DNA from: Alteromonas sp. BMJM2 | GTDB lineage: Bacteria > Pseudomonadota > Gammaproteobacteria > Enterobacterales > Alteromonadaceae | Assembly: GCF_027257845.1 (NCBI RefSeq) | Contig: NZ_JAPVOT010000004.1 | Location: 62,001 to 126,000, forward strand | Reading direction: 5' to 3' | DNA: 64,000 nucleotides | Part shown: one piece after another, positions 28,081 through 43,600 of the stretch | How the letters are laid out: each line of letters opens with the position of its first letter | How positions within the stretch are numbered: position 1 is the first letter of the stretch | Made by a program: the position numbers and the translations under genes | The notes under the pieces: generated by a model | What the model saw: only the letters and a program-made list of their open reading frames with translations | What the model was told of the DNA's origin: nothing | Databases searched by the model: none

Positions 28081-28672
28081 TACCGAATCCCTATGGTGTG
28101 TTGTATGAGTAGCGAGGACAGCACGCCCTAAAGCAGCGCTCACTTTTTAATCAATTCAACCTAACATAGCAGTTTACTAATATGAGTGAAAGAATTTATT
28201 TACTAGTAAATAAAAATACAGAAAACACGCTTTTGACTGTATAAAACAACTCAATCACTGAATATTTATTCAAAACGAAATTTCAAATGAGAAGTATTAT
28301 CATCTCCATCGTGTTTAAATTTTGCATGAATATTTTTATAACATTATTGTTACAAACCTAAATCAGCCTCCGTATAACATTGAAATTACATAGCTTTTTC
28401 AGACTTATACTAATTCATTAGTGATGTAGCTTTTTTTGCGTTTGATTTTAGTTTTCAATGTGGGTATTTTGTACGGCCCGCATCGCATCAATGCATAAAA
28501 ATGCGGAACGGCTGGAATCCTCTAATAATAATTAACGACAAGAAAGACGCATGCGCTGAGATACATTGCTCAAGCGCTAAAAGATGTCTAATTATGTTTC
28601 GATACGCACACCTAGGCGCATCTGCACGCAACGCATACCTTGCCCAGTCAATAAGGTTGAAGGAGTTAATAG
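28081..28672. promoter_or_regulatory. Intergenic region upstream of gltB
   Basis: About 590 bp, AT-rich between 28150 and 28450. A possible promoter on the plus strand is TTGCAT (28322-28327), 17 bp, then TATTGT (28345-28350), which would give a leader of roughly 320 bases. A long leader would be a place for nitrogen-responsive control, but I see no recognisable riboswitch or terminator. A 68-codon frame at 28501-28707 overlaps gltB out of frame and is not accepted. Confidence 0.3.
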
Positions 28673-34568
<5,896 letters not shown>

Positions 34569-34585
34569 CCCTCAACAGCAAGAAC

Positions 34586-34623
34586 AAAAGGTCTATTTGC
34601 AATGTGCATTTAGACCTTTTTTG
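34586..34623 (+). terminator. Terminator of gltBD
   Basis: AAAAGGTCTA (34586-34595) pairs with TAGACCTTTT (34611-34620), with a further inner TGCA/TGCA pairing around a short loop, followed by TTTTTTG. It lies 18 bp after the gltD stop. Confidence 0.9.
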
Positions 34624-34892
34624 TTTTCTGTGTGCAACCCACTGTTTCGGACCGACACGTATTGAACCAAGTCGTGATACTTCTCACTTTACTATTTCTG
34701 ATAAAGGTATAATTCCTATACAAAAGCAAACAAACTCTAGTTGAACTTCCTTGGTATTATTCTTACTATGGTAATTAATAACATTGACAAAAACTAATCA
34801 TCACGGTCCGACTTCCAGATACCCATACTATTAAATGTGTAGGCAGGCGAGTAGCAAGGGCCATTAAAAGCCCGTTAATAAGAATTTAGAGA
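34624..34892. other. Intergenic region downstream of gltD with no feature seen
   Basis: About 270 bp, AT-rich, between the gltD terminator and the next gene. I see no gene or clear promoter. It should hold the promoter of the small exported protein. Confidence 0.3.
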
Positions 34893-35324
34893 ATGTGTAA
34901 CACCATGAAAAATAAAAAATCAGCATACCGCCCTACTGCGCATTTTACATTGATTAAAAATACCATCGCCTGTATAGCGATTTTTCTAGGAAGCGCATCG
35001 GTCTTCGCAGACACACTGGCTGTCACTGAAAGCGTGAGTAAACCTAACACGACAACATGCCCAACTGAGTTTCATTCAGTCGTTCTATCTTTAGACGCTA
35101 CGCAATGTCAGCAGTTTGAAAGTGATATTCCAGCTGCTATGGTTTACCACACCTCGCTGACTCCCTCACAAATGATCAGCTTTTACAACGAACGCCTACC
35201 CATGTTTAAAACCCACACGGCAATCAATCAGCGTACGCTGATCACATCTACAGAACGAAACACTAAAATAGTGGTATCGCCTGACAATGCAGGAGCGCAA
35301 GTAGATATTTTGGTTACGAAGTAG
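34893..35324 (+). CDS. Small exported protein of unknown function
   Basis: 143 residues from ATG 34893; an ATG at 34905 is an equally plausible start and gives 139. Neither has a strong ribosome site. A signal peptide runs to about residue 40 (FLGSASVFA-DTLA), so the mature protein is periplasmic or outer-membrane-facing. The mature part has two Cys (TTCPTEF and ATQCQQF) spaced for a possible disulfide. The end resembles small domains that act on surfaces (TPSQMISFYNERLPMF). I do not recognise the family. Confidence 0.65.
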   Translation: MCNTMKNKKSAYRPTAHFTLIKNTIACIAIFLGSASVFADTLAVTESVSKPNTTTCPTEFHSVVLSLDATQCQQFESDIPAAMVYHTSLTPSQMISFYNERLPMFKTHTAINQRTLITSTERNTKIVVSPDNAGAQVDILVTK

Positions 35325-35370
35325 TAAGCATTGGTTTTCACGGCCTTGATTCAGCGACTAAATAGCAACC

Positions 35371-35394
35371 GTTGACTAAGAGTTCTTAGTCAAC
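35371..35394. repeat. Perfect hairpin with 11-bp stem
   Basis: Arms GTTGACTAAGA and TCTTAGTCAAC separated by two bases. No T-run follows on either strand. It overlaps the end of the decayed minus-strand frame. Confidence 0.55.
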
Positions 35395-35710
35395 GACTTA
35401 ATCGCTTCATTAAGCTTGTCTTGCCCATCGGCGCCATAAGCTACGCCAGCAATAGCGTAAAGGCGTTTTAGGTGGAATGTGTGCTATCCCCGCTCTACTA
35501 ACTGCCGATAGCAATCACCAATGACTTTTGTGTCGGAAGTATCACTTTCCCGCTCAACGCATTTGCTCATAAAAAATGATTGGTAGGCATTAACAATACC
35601 CGCAACTGTCGTTAGATTCTAATCTCAAGGTCAAGGTCTAGCTCTAAAGCTATTTGAGCTTTTAATAATGAATAGCCATTCAATAATGTGTGCGATACGG
35701 CGGTTCGCAT
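35376..35710 (-). pseudogene. Possible decayed minus-strand gene
   Basis: Three protein-like pieces follow each other in the correct order on the minus strand. From ATG 35710 there is a 32-residue piece ending at TAA 35612 (starts MRTAVSHTLLNGYSLLKAQ). A second piece in another frame runs from 35618 to TAG 35484 (44 codons, includes NAYQSFFMSKCVERES). Directly after that stop, in the same frame, a 35-codon piece runs to TAG 35376 (LKRLYAIAGVAYGADGQDKL). One frameshift and one nonsense change would explain this. The protein family is unknown. It may also be chance. Confidence 0.35.
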
Positions 35711-36059
35711 AACGGTCGCTCACCGTGTTTTTTATTATACCTATCTCATCATTACACTAATTAAAATCAGGTGATTTTGTATATTAAATTATTAAATCTG
35801 ATGAAATTTAATACGCTAACCATCTACTTTTCCTTGACATTTTACGAGCAAAAAGACATTCTTTTCTCGTTTTTGGGAGGCTGATTCCGAAAAGCAGCGT
35901 GTACCAAACGTGCGCTAAAATGCTGTAGGTAAGACCCTAACTAAAAATAAGAATAAATCGAATACAAAATACTCATGCTTAACACACTCCGCGGATCGTC
36001 AATTAGGCGTCAGCGTTATAAGCAGTATTCGATAATAACGATTCAAGGAAACGATCATA

Positions 36060-36473
36060 ATGAAACGCACAATTGGCGCAACTCTATTCGGCGCCTTACT
36101 TAGTTTGCAAGCCGTTGCTGAAGTCGTTGTTGTAGTACACCCTGACAATCAGGCAACAATAACTAAGCAAAATGTTCAACGTCTTTTTCTAGGCAAGGAA
36201 ACCGCATTTCCTTCAAGTGAAGCTGCAACCATCGTAACTCAACCTGCATCTCAACCATTACGCGCAGAGTTTGATAGCGATGTACTTGGGCGCAATACCG
36301 CTCAAGTTTCAGCTATGTGGGCAAAACTGGTTTTTACCGGCCGTGGCATTGCCCCTCAGGAAGTAGAAACGGATGCGGAAGTAATTGAATTTATTCAAGG
36401 CGATAAAAACGCAATTGGATACATCGATTCGGCCTCGGTAAACGGCGACGTTAAAGTCGTAAACTTAGACTAA
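36060..36473 (+). CDS. PstS-like periplasmic substrate-binding-domain protein
   Basis: 137 residues with signal peptide (cleavage near AVA-EVVVV, about residue 20). It resembles a short, single-lobe phosphate-ABC-type binding protein: VHPDNQATITKQNVQRLFLGK near residues 27-47 and FIQGDKNAIGYIDSASV near residues 111-127, which is the family's typical G-Y-I end. It is half the length of true PstS, so it probably does not serve a Pst transporter, and no pst genes are nearby. The start has CAAGGAAAC upstream. It is 10 bp before a porin-like gene, and the two are likely co-expressed. Confidence 0.75.
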   Translation: MKRTIGATLFGALLSLQAVAEVVVVVHPDNQATITKQNVQRLFLGKETAFPSSEAATIVTQPASQPLRAEFDSDVLGRNTAQVSAMWAKLVFTGRGIAPQEVETDAEVIEFIQGDKNAIGYIDSASVNGDVKVVNLD

Positions 36474-36483
36474 GGATTTTGTC

Positions 36484-37626
36484 ATGAAAAAAGCACTTTT
36501 AGCAGTTGCATTGACTGCAGCCCTTGCCAACACAGCACACGCCAATATAAGAATAAATGGTTTCGCCAACTTTATCGGCGGTATGGCAAGTGAAGACAGA
36601 GTAGTATCCCCAACGCAAGATCCACTTTACGGCTACGATGATAATATTAGCTTCCGTGAAGAGAGTCTATTCGCTCTTCAAGCAAGTGGAGATGTTAACG
36701 ATCGCATGTCAGCCACAGTTCAGGTACTTGCTCGAGGCGAAAACGACTTTGAAGTCGACTTCGAGTGGGCTTACCTAACTTATCGTGTTACTAACAACAT
36801 GGCTGTGTCGGCGGGTCGTTTTCGCCTTCCATTATTCCGACTCTCTGATTCATTAGATGTGGGCTATTCGCACCACTGGATCTCTGCACCTCAAGCAGTG
36901 TATGACGTACCATTTAATGACTTAGACGGTTTCCGTATCGACTATTCAGATTTCGCAGGCGACTGGGAATACAAGTTGGGTGCCGCTGTTGGTACGTTTG
37001 AGAATGAAATATCTGCGGGTACGATTGAGGGTGACAACACCTATTTGGTAAGTGCCGAAGTATCAAATGATTGGTTGAGCATTCGAAGCGTTTACGGCTC
37101 GGCCAAGACAACCTTTGACCAACCAGACCTCAATGCTCAAATTACTGATCAGCTTTCAGCTGTTGCGCCAGGATTGAGAGATTTTCTTCTAATGGAAGAA
37201 GATACTGCGCGCTTTGTTGGTGTTGGTGTTCAGATTGATACTTTCGACTGGTTTGTAGGTGGTGAATACACCGATATCGACATCGAAGAGTCGTATACGC
37301 CTAAAGATGAGGCATGGTATGTTACCGCTGGCATGCGTTTCGGTAAGTGGACCCCTTCGTTTACTTATCAATCATTTAAAGGTGACGAGGTTAAAGGTTT
37401 AGATGAGTTAGCAGCTCTTGGAGAGCCTCTTCAAACTGCTATTACGCCAAGCCTGATGGCTATCAATGGGGTATTTGCTCAAAACTATACTGTTACATCA
37501 GCAACAGTTCGATACGATTATGATTCGAATATTGCGCTGAAAGCAGAAATTAGTCGCTACTCTGATGATTTAAATGACACTAGAGATGCAACATTAAGCC
37601 GTATTGCTATTAATTACGTTTTCTAA
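36484..37626 (+). CDS. Porin-like outer-membrane beta-barrel protein
   Basis: 380 residues. The signal peptide ends at about residue 21 (ANTAHA-NIRIN). Alternating hydrophobic strands with aromatic girdles run throughout, and the last residue is Phe (RIAINYVF), as for outer-membrane barrels. The FRLPLFRLSDSLDVGYSHHWI region resembles the gate loop of OprP/O-like or sucrose-type barrels, but I cannot assign a solute. It lies immediately after the PBP-like gene and before a terminator, so the two form a bicistron. Confidence 0.8.
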   Translation: MKKALLAVALTAALANTAHANIRINGFANFIGGMASEDRVVSPTQDPLYGYDDNISFREESLFALQASGDVNDRMSATVQVLARGENDFEVDFEWAYLTYRVTNNMAVSAGRFRLPLFRLSDSLDVGYSHHWISAPQAVYDVPFNDLDGFRIDYSDFAGDWEYKLGAAVGTFENEISAGTIEGDNTYLVSAEVSNDWLSIRSVYGSAKTTFDQPDLNAQITDQLSAVAPGLRDFLLMEEDTARFVGVGVQIDTFDWFVGGEYTDIDIEESYTPKDEAWYVTAGMRFGKWTPSFTYQSFKGDEVKGLDELAALGEPLQTAITPSLMAINGVFAQNYTVTSATVRYDYDSNIALKAEISRYSDDLNDTRDATLSRIAINYVF

Positions 37627-37642
37627 ATTGAAAAACGTGTAG

Positions 37643-37668
37643 AAGCCCACTTCTTAGTGGGCTTTTTT
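37643..37668 (+). terminator. Terminator of the PBP/porin bicistron
   Basis: AAGCCCAC (37643-37650), six-base loop, GTGGGCTT, then TTTTT. It begins 17 bp after the porin stop codon. Confidence 0.92.
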
Positions 37669-37778
37669 GTTTATTACCCCTTAAAGAGTTGGTAAAGTTA
37701 AAATTGCAGTAGTAATTTAGCAGCACTTTTGTATCTTTATTCTATTTAAGCCAATATTAACGAGGAATTGTCGTATTT

Positions 37779-38879
37779 ATGGAAAAAGTAGTTCAACATG
37801 CAGCAAAATATTTAGGAGCTGTGATTGGATTCTTGGTGATTTTGGCACTGTATTTTTTCTTTAAAATGAATCAGTCTCTTTCCGCAGATCAGTCTTATAT
37901 AGATGACATTGTAGAAGAAAATCAAACACTCACCTCACAATCAGAAGAACTTGAATCTAAGCTCACAGCGTTCTCAAAAAAAGTGTCTGAGCTGGAGAGC
38001 GAAATTAACGACAAAGAGTCTACTATCGAGCAAATTCAACAGCGCGATAACGACAGTGATTTGTCATCACAATGTGCAGCCCTTCCGCCTTCTGACGAGT
38101 TTGTGTCAATTAAAAACAAGCTGGAAACAACACAGAAAAAACAGCAATCATGCAGTGCATCATTAGACAAACGCAACGACAAAATTCGCTCTCTAGAAAA
38201 ACGAGTCGAAGCACTTCGCAATTCAGGTGACTCACTTCAAGATACTGAGGCAGCAAAGCTTGAATTAGAGGAAGAGCTCACAACGCTCCGTGAAGAAAAC
38301 GAGCGATTACTAGCTCAAAACACTGAGAATGGAGAAGCTGCAGAAGAGCTTGCAAGCGTCCAAGCGCTAAACGAGAGGTTAACTAGCCAACTCGATGAAC
38401 TAAAAATCGAGGTTGACCGATTACAGCAAAACACTAGCAATGCGGGCTTTGAAGCTCAACTAGCACAGGCTAATGCAGAAAATGTACGTCTACAGTCGCT
38501 ATTGAGCGAGTTTCAGGGGGAATCAGAAGAATCTAGTCCTGCTGCTATTTCTAGCGAGCTTCAAATTGTCAGTTTCAGTGCAATCCCTAACTACTGTGAT
38601 GAAAGCTATCAGGATGGCTCTCGTTGCGTAGTATCGGTAGACGTTACTGCAACATTTAACTTCAGACCAGGGGGCTTTATCGCTATGCGAGCCCGCGGAC
38701 CTAACGGAAGCACAGTCGATAGACAATCAATTGCAGGGCGCACCAATACCAAGTTCACTATAGAGTTTGACTCAAGTGAGCCTACCTTAGAGGGTGAGTA
38801 CACGGTAGAGCTTTCTACAAATGATGTATTAAACCCGCTAAAAGTTAGTGAAGCTTTTACGATACCATCGGCAGGTTAG
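37779..38879 (+). CDS. Membrane-anchored coiled-coil protein of unknown function
   Basis: 366 residues. One N-terminal helix (about 12-32) is a membrane anchor without clear cleavage. A long charged coiled coil spans residues about 40-250 (heptads rich in Glu, Leu, Lys), broken by a Cys-containing loop (SSQCAALPPSDEFV). The C-terminal 100 residues look like a beta-sandwich with YCDESYQDGSRCVVS, which could form a disulfide. Such proteins often act as periplasmic spacers or scaffolds. I do not recognise a family. Confidence 0.7.
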   Translation: MEKVVQHAAKYLGAVIGFLVILALYFFFKMNQSLSADQSYIDDIVEENQTLTSQSEELESKLTAFSKKVSELESEINDKESTIEQIQQRDNDSDLSSQCAALPPSDEFVSIKNKLETTQKKQQSCSASLDKRNDKIRSLEKRVEALRNSGDSLQDTEAAKLELEEELTTLREENERLLAQNTENGEAAEELASVQALNERLTSQLDELKIEVDRLQQNTSNAGFEAQLAQANAENVRLQSLLSEFQGESEESSPAAISSELQIVSFSAIPNYCDESYQDGSRCVVSVDVTATFNFRPGGFIAMRARGPNGSTVDRQSIAGRTNTKFTIEFDSSEPTLEGEYTVELSTNDVLNPLKVSEAFTIPSAG

Positions 38880-38896
38880 CGCAAAGCCAGTCTGTT

Positions 38897-38927
38897 AAGC
38901 CACTCTGCAACAGCTAGAGTGGCTTTT
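38897..38927 (+). terminator. Terminator after the coiled-coil protein gene
   Basis: AAGCCACTCT (38897-38906), nine-base loop, AGAGTGGCTT, then TT, so the T-run is short. It lies 18 bp after the stop. Confidence 0.8.
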
Positions 38928-39313
38928 ACCCACCCTGCCTAGTTGCTCCTCTAATTTTCTCTAAACTCCTTTCAACCGTGCTTTCGACAGATATTAAAGA
39001 TTAGAAGAGTAATAGTGTTTCTTGAGACTAAAACATTGAGACTCGCTTCTTTTCACCCATTTTTTCTTTTGCTTTAACAAGGTTTTGCGTAAATACTCTG
39101 AAAGCAGCTAGAGACATCGAGCGATCAGTCGATGAGTTGTTTGTTCCACTAATTCCAAATAGCGCTTTTGTTTCAAAACGGAAGAACCACCTGAAAAACA
39201 CTGAGACCTCTAATTATGGGGATATTGACCTTACGGTTCGCTTTAGTGATAACTTAAACAAGAGCAATTCAAATACTTATATTAATGATTTTATTAACGA
39301 TGGCCGTGTTAAT
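38928..39313. other. Gap upstream of the S41 peptidase gene, in-frame and open for about 95 codons
   Basis: From about 39030 to 39313 the reading frame of the S41 gene is open without an ATG. The translated stretch (for example LKAARDIERSVDELFVPLI near 39100) looks protein-like. There is also a TTG at 39137. It may be a piece of an older, longer gene or coincidence. Confidence 0.35.
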
Positions 39314-40327
39314 TTGAAAAAGAATTCAGTAATAATTTTCAATGTTTTTTTCTTTGTATTCTGTTCGAGCGGTCAGGCATCGACCAAAGAAAACATGTTG
39401 CAGTTTTTAGATATCTTTACCGAAAACGCAAAATCGGTTTATGTGTCGGAAGAGAAAATGGAATCGATAGAAGCGAGCATAGAGGTCGCCGCTGCTTCAA
39501 TAGTTACAGGGGATATCACTGACAAAGAAGCTCTCGCAACACTATTAACGAACGCGTTAACAAGAATTGATAAACATTTTGTAGTATCTGTTCATCAAAG
39601 CTTTGACAGTGAACAAGAGATTGCTACCGAGTCATATTGGCACAGGCTGAGAAGAAAAAACTCAGGATTCCAATCAGTTCAAATCTTGGAAGGCAACATT
39701 GGTTTTCTTAGCCTAACAGGGTTTGACAAAGTAGATACCAAATCAGTGAAAAGAGCCAAGGTAGCAATGGCTTTCATGAGTGACGTTGACAGTCTAATCA
39801 TAGATTTACGCGAAAATGGCGGCGGTTCGCCAGATATGGTTTCGGTGCTTGCCGGATACTTTTTCGAAAACGAAATCAAACTAAGCAGCATCTATGAGAG
39901 GGCTTCTGACACGACCATTGAGTTTGCGTCCGAGCCGGCATCAAAAGACTTACGACGTCCCCAAATGCCGCTTTACCTTTTAACCAGTAGCGACACTTTT
40001 TCAGCCGCAGAGGCTTTTGTGTACGACCTTCAACATTACGAAAGGGCTATTGTAGTTGGTGAGAGAACGGGTGGCGGCGCTAATCCAATTAGAACGTATT
40101 TTTACGAAGAGGGATTCGCTGTTGCAATTCCATATGCCAAAGCAATAAATCCCGTTACAGGAAGTAATTGGGAGGGTATAGGTGTAAAACCAAATGTCGA
40201 AGTCTTGGCCGAGAATGCTTTTAAAAAGGCATATTGCTTTGCCCTTGAAGACCAAGCGGGGAGTTCTCCTAAAGCTCCTAGCTCGTTAGATGCGCAGAAA
40301 CAAATTGATTCCTTAGATTGTGGCTAA
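39314..40327 (+). CDS. S41-family (tail-specific-like) peptidase
   Basis: 337 residues counted from TTG 39314, which gives a signal peptide KKNSVIIFNVFFFVFCSSGQA. The frame is open further upstream, and TTG 39137 would give 396 residues. The S41 core is clear: IGFLSLTGFDKVD, LIIDLRENGGGSPDMVSVLA (about residues 155-175) and the nucleophile region TSSDTFSAAEAFVYDLQH (Ser in FSAAE), then ERTGGGANP. There is no PDZ domain, so it resembles the short C-terminal-processing peptidases of unknown substrate. No ribosome site is obvious. Confidence 0.75.
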   Translation: MKKNSVIIFNVFFFVFCSSGQASTKENMLQFLDIFTENAKSVYVSEEKMESIEASIEVAAASIVTGDITDKEALATLLTNALTRIDKHFVVSVHQSFDSEQEIATESYWHRLRRKNSGFQSVQILEGNIGFLSLTGFDKVDTKSVKRAKVAMAFMSDVDSLIIDLRENGGGSPDMVSVLAGYFFENEIKLSSIYERASDTTIEFASEPASKDLRRPQMPLYLLTSSDTFSAAEAFVYDLQHYERAIVVGERTGGGANPIRTYFYEEGFAVAIPYAKAINPVTGSNWEGIGVKPNVEVLAENAFKKAYCFALEDQAGSSPKAPSSLDAQKQIDSLDCG

Positions 40328-40641
40328 CTAAGTTGAATACCATCGATAGAGCTCACAGCCCATGTCATTGACGATGCTGAGCCATCGAAGTAATTAACCA
40401 AAAGCCGAAAGCAACATACAACTTTTTCATCTTTCCCATCCCTGAAACTTATTGGCCGTAAGAAGCCCGATTCTTCTTACAGTATACTCAGAATAAATAC
40501 TTTTATTTTTCGGGCCATTGAAAGCTGTGATTTACGTTTTACAAAAGCTAGAGCGTGTCGAAAGCCTGGGAACATTTAAAATGATATTAGTGAAAAGACG
40601 CGGAGTATGGACTCCGCGTTTTATGTAAGCTAGGGGACGCG
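40328..40641. other. Intergenic region with two hairpins
   Basis: 314 bp between the convergent S41 gene and the large coiled-coil gene. A perfect 8-bp hairpin GTAAGAAG/CTTCTTAC (40458-40480) has no T-run. The terminator at 40598-40619 is listed separately. Confidence 0.4.
40598..40619 (-). terminator. Terminator of the 1291-residue coiled-coil gene
   Basis: Arms ACGCGGAGT (40598-40606) and ACTCCGCGT (40611-40619) with a four-base loop are followed on the minus strand by TCTTTTC. It lies 22 bp beyond the stop codon. Confidence 0.85.
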
Positions 40642-43600
40642 TTAGATCCTTTGGATTTGGTTGTACACCACACGTAGAGTTTTCTGTAAACCTTGCTTTG
40701 TCGGGTACCAACGTATTAGTGCATTATCAAGTAAACCTTGACGACAATCGTTTTCAAGGCTTTGAGCCAGGTCAACTAAAGGCTCAGCATTAATTGAGCG
40801 AGATAGCTTCATGAGCGCCTGTGAGGTTATGATTAGCTCGCCAATTTTTTCGGAATCAACGGCCTTTTCTCCTTTTTCAATGACCTCTTCAATTCTGACA
40901 AGCAAGTCTTGTAATGCAGAGGTTAATGTTGCCCCTTCGCCTTGCGATGCCCAAAAATAATTTAAGTCGAAAAAGGCCGTTGGGTTTTCTGGTGTCGGCA
41001 GTTCTTCTATGTCAGCACGAAACATGCTACCAGCAACTGGTGAAGTCGCTTTATTTGGCTCTTGAGGTGCACTCCTACTAGTCTCTTCTAACTTAGCCTC
41101 AAGCAACTCTACTTTCTCTTTTAGTTCAGCTTGGTTTTGTTGAGACTCTTTTAAAGATTGCTTTGCTATTGAAGCTTCTTGCTTTTTCTGGGCGAGTTCA
41201 TTTTCGATACTTTGCGCTTTTTGTACTTGCGCCTCAAGTTCACTCTCTACATTTTGCTTGTCAGTAGATACCTGCTTTAGAGAAGCAATAGATTGTTGAG
41301 CGTCAATAAGTGCTTTTTGAAGCTCTTTTTTCGACTGCTCTAGTTGGCCAACTTTACTGTCGTTTTGCGCAACTACTTCAGAGGACTGCTGGAGCTTACT
41401 GAGTAACTCTGCATTATTTTCTTTTAAACTTTCAACTTCTCTCTCTACATCATCTACACGCAGTTGCTTTTCTTGCTCACTTGATTGCAACTGAAGCATG
41501 GACGCTTTTTCGTCAGCCAAGGCTTTCTCAAGCTCTTGTTTAGCTTTCTCTAACTGCTTAACTTGCTCAATGTTCTGCGACAGTGCTTTTTGTTCACTTT
41601 GCTGCAATGCTGAAACCGTTTCTTTTTCAGCGGCAAGCGCTTCTTCAAGTTTTTGCTTAGCTTTCTCTAACTGAACTAATTTCTCATCACTAGACGACTG
41701 TGATTTTTGTTCACCTAGCTTCAGCAGTTCCACAGTAGACTTTTCATCAGCTAAGGCTTTCTCAAGCTCTTGTTTTGACGATTCTAATTGCTTAATTTGA
41801 TCATCTGTAAGCGACAGCATTTCTTTTTCGTTGTGCTGCAATTTTGCAACCATGTTTTTTTCGTCGGCCAACGCTTTTTCAAGCTGTTGTTTCGCCTTTT
41901 CTAATTGCGTAACTTGCTCGTTAATAGACGACTGTGACTCCTGCTCACCTTGCTTGAGTACTTCTATTGCAGCTTTTTCGTCGGCTAAGGCTTCTACAAG
42001 CTTTTGTTTTTCAGCTTCCAGCAGCTTAATTTGCTCATCGTTTTGCAACTGTATTTCTTGTTCAGCTTGCTGCAGGGTTGCGACCGCTGCTTTCTCGTCG
42101 GCCAACGCTTTCTCAAGCTCAGAGCGTTCAATTTCAAGTTGCTGCACTTTTTCTGAGGCGTGGGCAATTGCATCTGAGTCGCCCACTAGACGTGACTGTA
42201 ATGAATCATTATCGCTTTGTAATTTTTGAACTTGTCTTTCAAGCTCATCAACTTGCGTTTTTGAAGCAGTATTTAATTCTTCATACTTAGATTCATTTTT
42301 GACTAATTCTTTGCTTTGTTTATCGGCGTCTGCTTTTAATGAGCTGTTCTCTCGTTTAAGCTCATCTATTTGCTCGCTGACTGCTTTGTTGTGAGCATCT
42401 TTATCTTCTACCGATTGCTTTAACGCAAATAACGCATTCTGAGACGCTTCAAGTTCTTGTTGAAGACGAGCTTTCGCATCTTCGACCTGATTAATTTGAG
42501 AAACGGCATCAGTAGAAGCACTAGACTCAAGTGCTAACCTCTTCTGTAAGTCCTCATTCGCATCACGTAGTTCAGACAATTCTCTGTTCAACTGCTCAAC
42601 TTTGCTCTCAGATTCCGACTGAGTAGTGTCCAGAGCAGCCTCTTTCTCTTGGAGTTGCTGTTTTTGTTGTTTAGATTCTTGCTCTAAAGTGGAAATCTGA
42701 GCGTTGAGCTCTGCGATTATTTGATTGTGTTTTTCGCTTTCTGAGTCCTTATGCTCAGCATCTTTAGCACTTTGCGCTAATTCATCTTTAACGTCGGCCA
42801 GATTTTTCTGAGCATCCTTCAAAGCATCACTTAACGCTGCTTGTTCACTTTTCAAACGCGATGACTCAGCGTCAGCTTCTGATTTAAGTGTAGCTAATTT
42901 CGTCTGTAATTCGTTGACCGCATTGGCGTGCGCTTTCTCTGCGGCACTTCGCTCGCCCTGCAGCGCCGCTTCCGACTCTTTATGGAGTTTGTCTAATGCA
43001 TTATTGTAATCATCCGCTTCAGCGCGTGACTGCTTTAACGCTTCCTTCAGGTCAGCCAATTCATTTTCAGCTTTGGAAAGATCAGTCTCTTTGTTACTCA
43101 ACTGGGTTTTTAATTCATTTAAATCTGACGAGACTCTCGACATCTCTTTTTCAAGGGCGGTTTTTTCTGTTTGCTTTTCTTTCTCTAATGACTTTATTTG
43201 GCTTTCTTTTTCTTTCGATAATCGAGCAATATCGTCAGTTAACGATGCGACTTTTTGCGAAAGTGAAGATGCTTTTTCCTCAACACTCTCTAGAGCCTTT
43301 GACTTTTCATCAAGCGACTTCTGTAGACTAGTTGCATCACCTTCACTCTGCTTTTGCGCTTTTGATAATGCCTTAAGTTCTTTTTCTTTTGAGGAAACAC
43401 TAGCTTCTGCATTCTTCAATGCTCGCTTTGTTTCTTCAAGTTCAGAAGATGTTGCTTGTAAGGTTTTTTGAGATTTGCCCCACTGAGCCTCTTTTTGCTC
43501 AACGTCTTTAGATGTCTTATCTAGTTTGTTTTCAAGTTCACTTATTTGGGTTTTAAACGACTCATCTACACGTTCAACAATCCAGAATAAAAACTCTTCA

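Larger units (their letters stand above)
35325..36059. other. 735-bp gap between small exported protein and PBP-like gene
   Basis: It contains the hairpin and the possible decayed gene listed separately. The right third (35740-36059) is AT-rich and should carry the promoter of the next operon. A TTGACA at 35834-35839 is the best -35 candidate, but no good -10 box is found at the right spacing. Confidence 0.35.

Noticed and set aside
35371-35394. Rho-independent terminator
   Set aside because: A strong hairpin but no T-run on either strand.
41420-42125. Mobile or CRISPR-like repeat
   Set aside because: The 117-bp units are in frame and encode a regular coiled coil; they are protein repeats.
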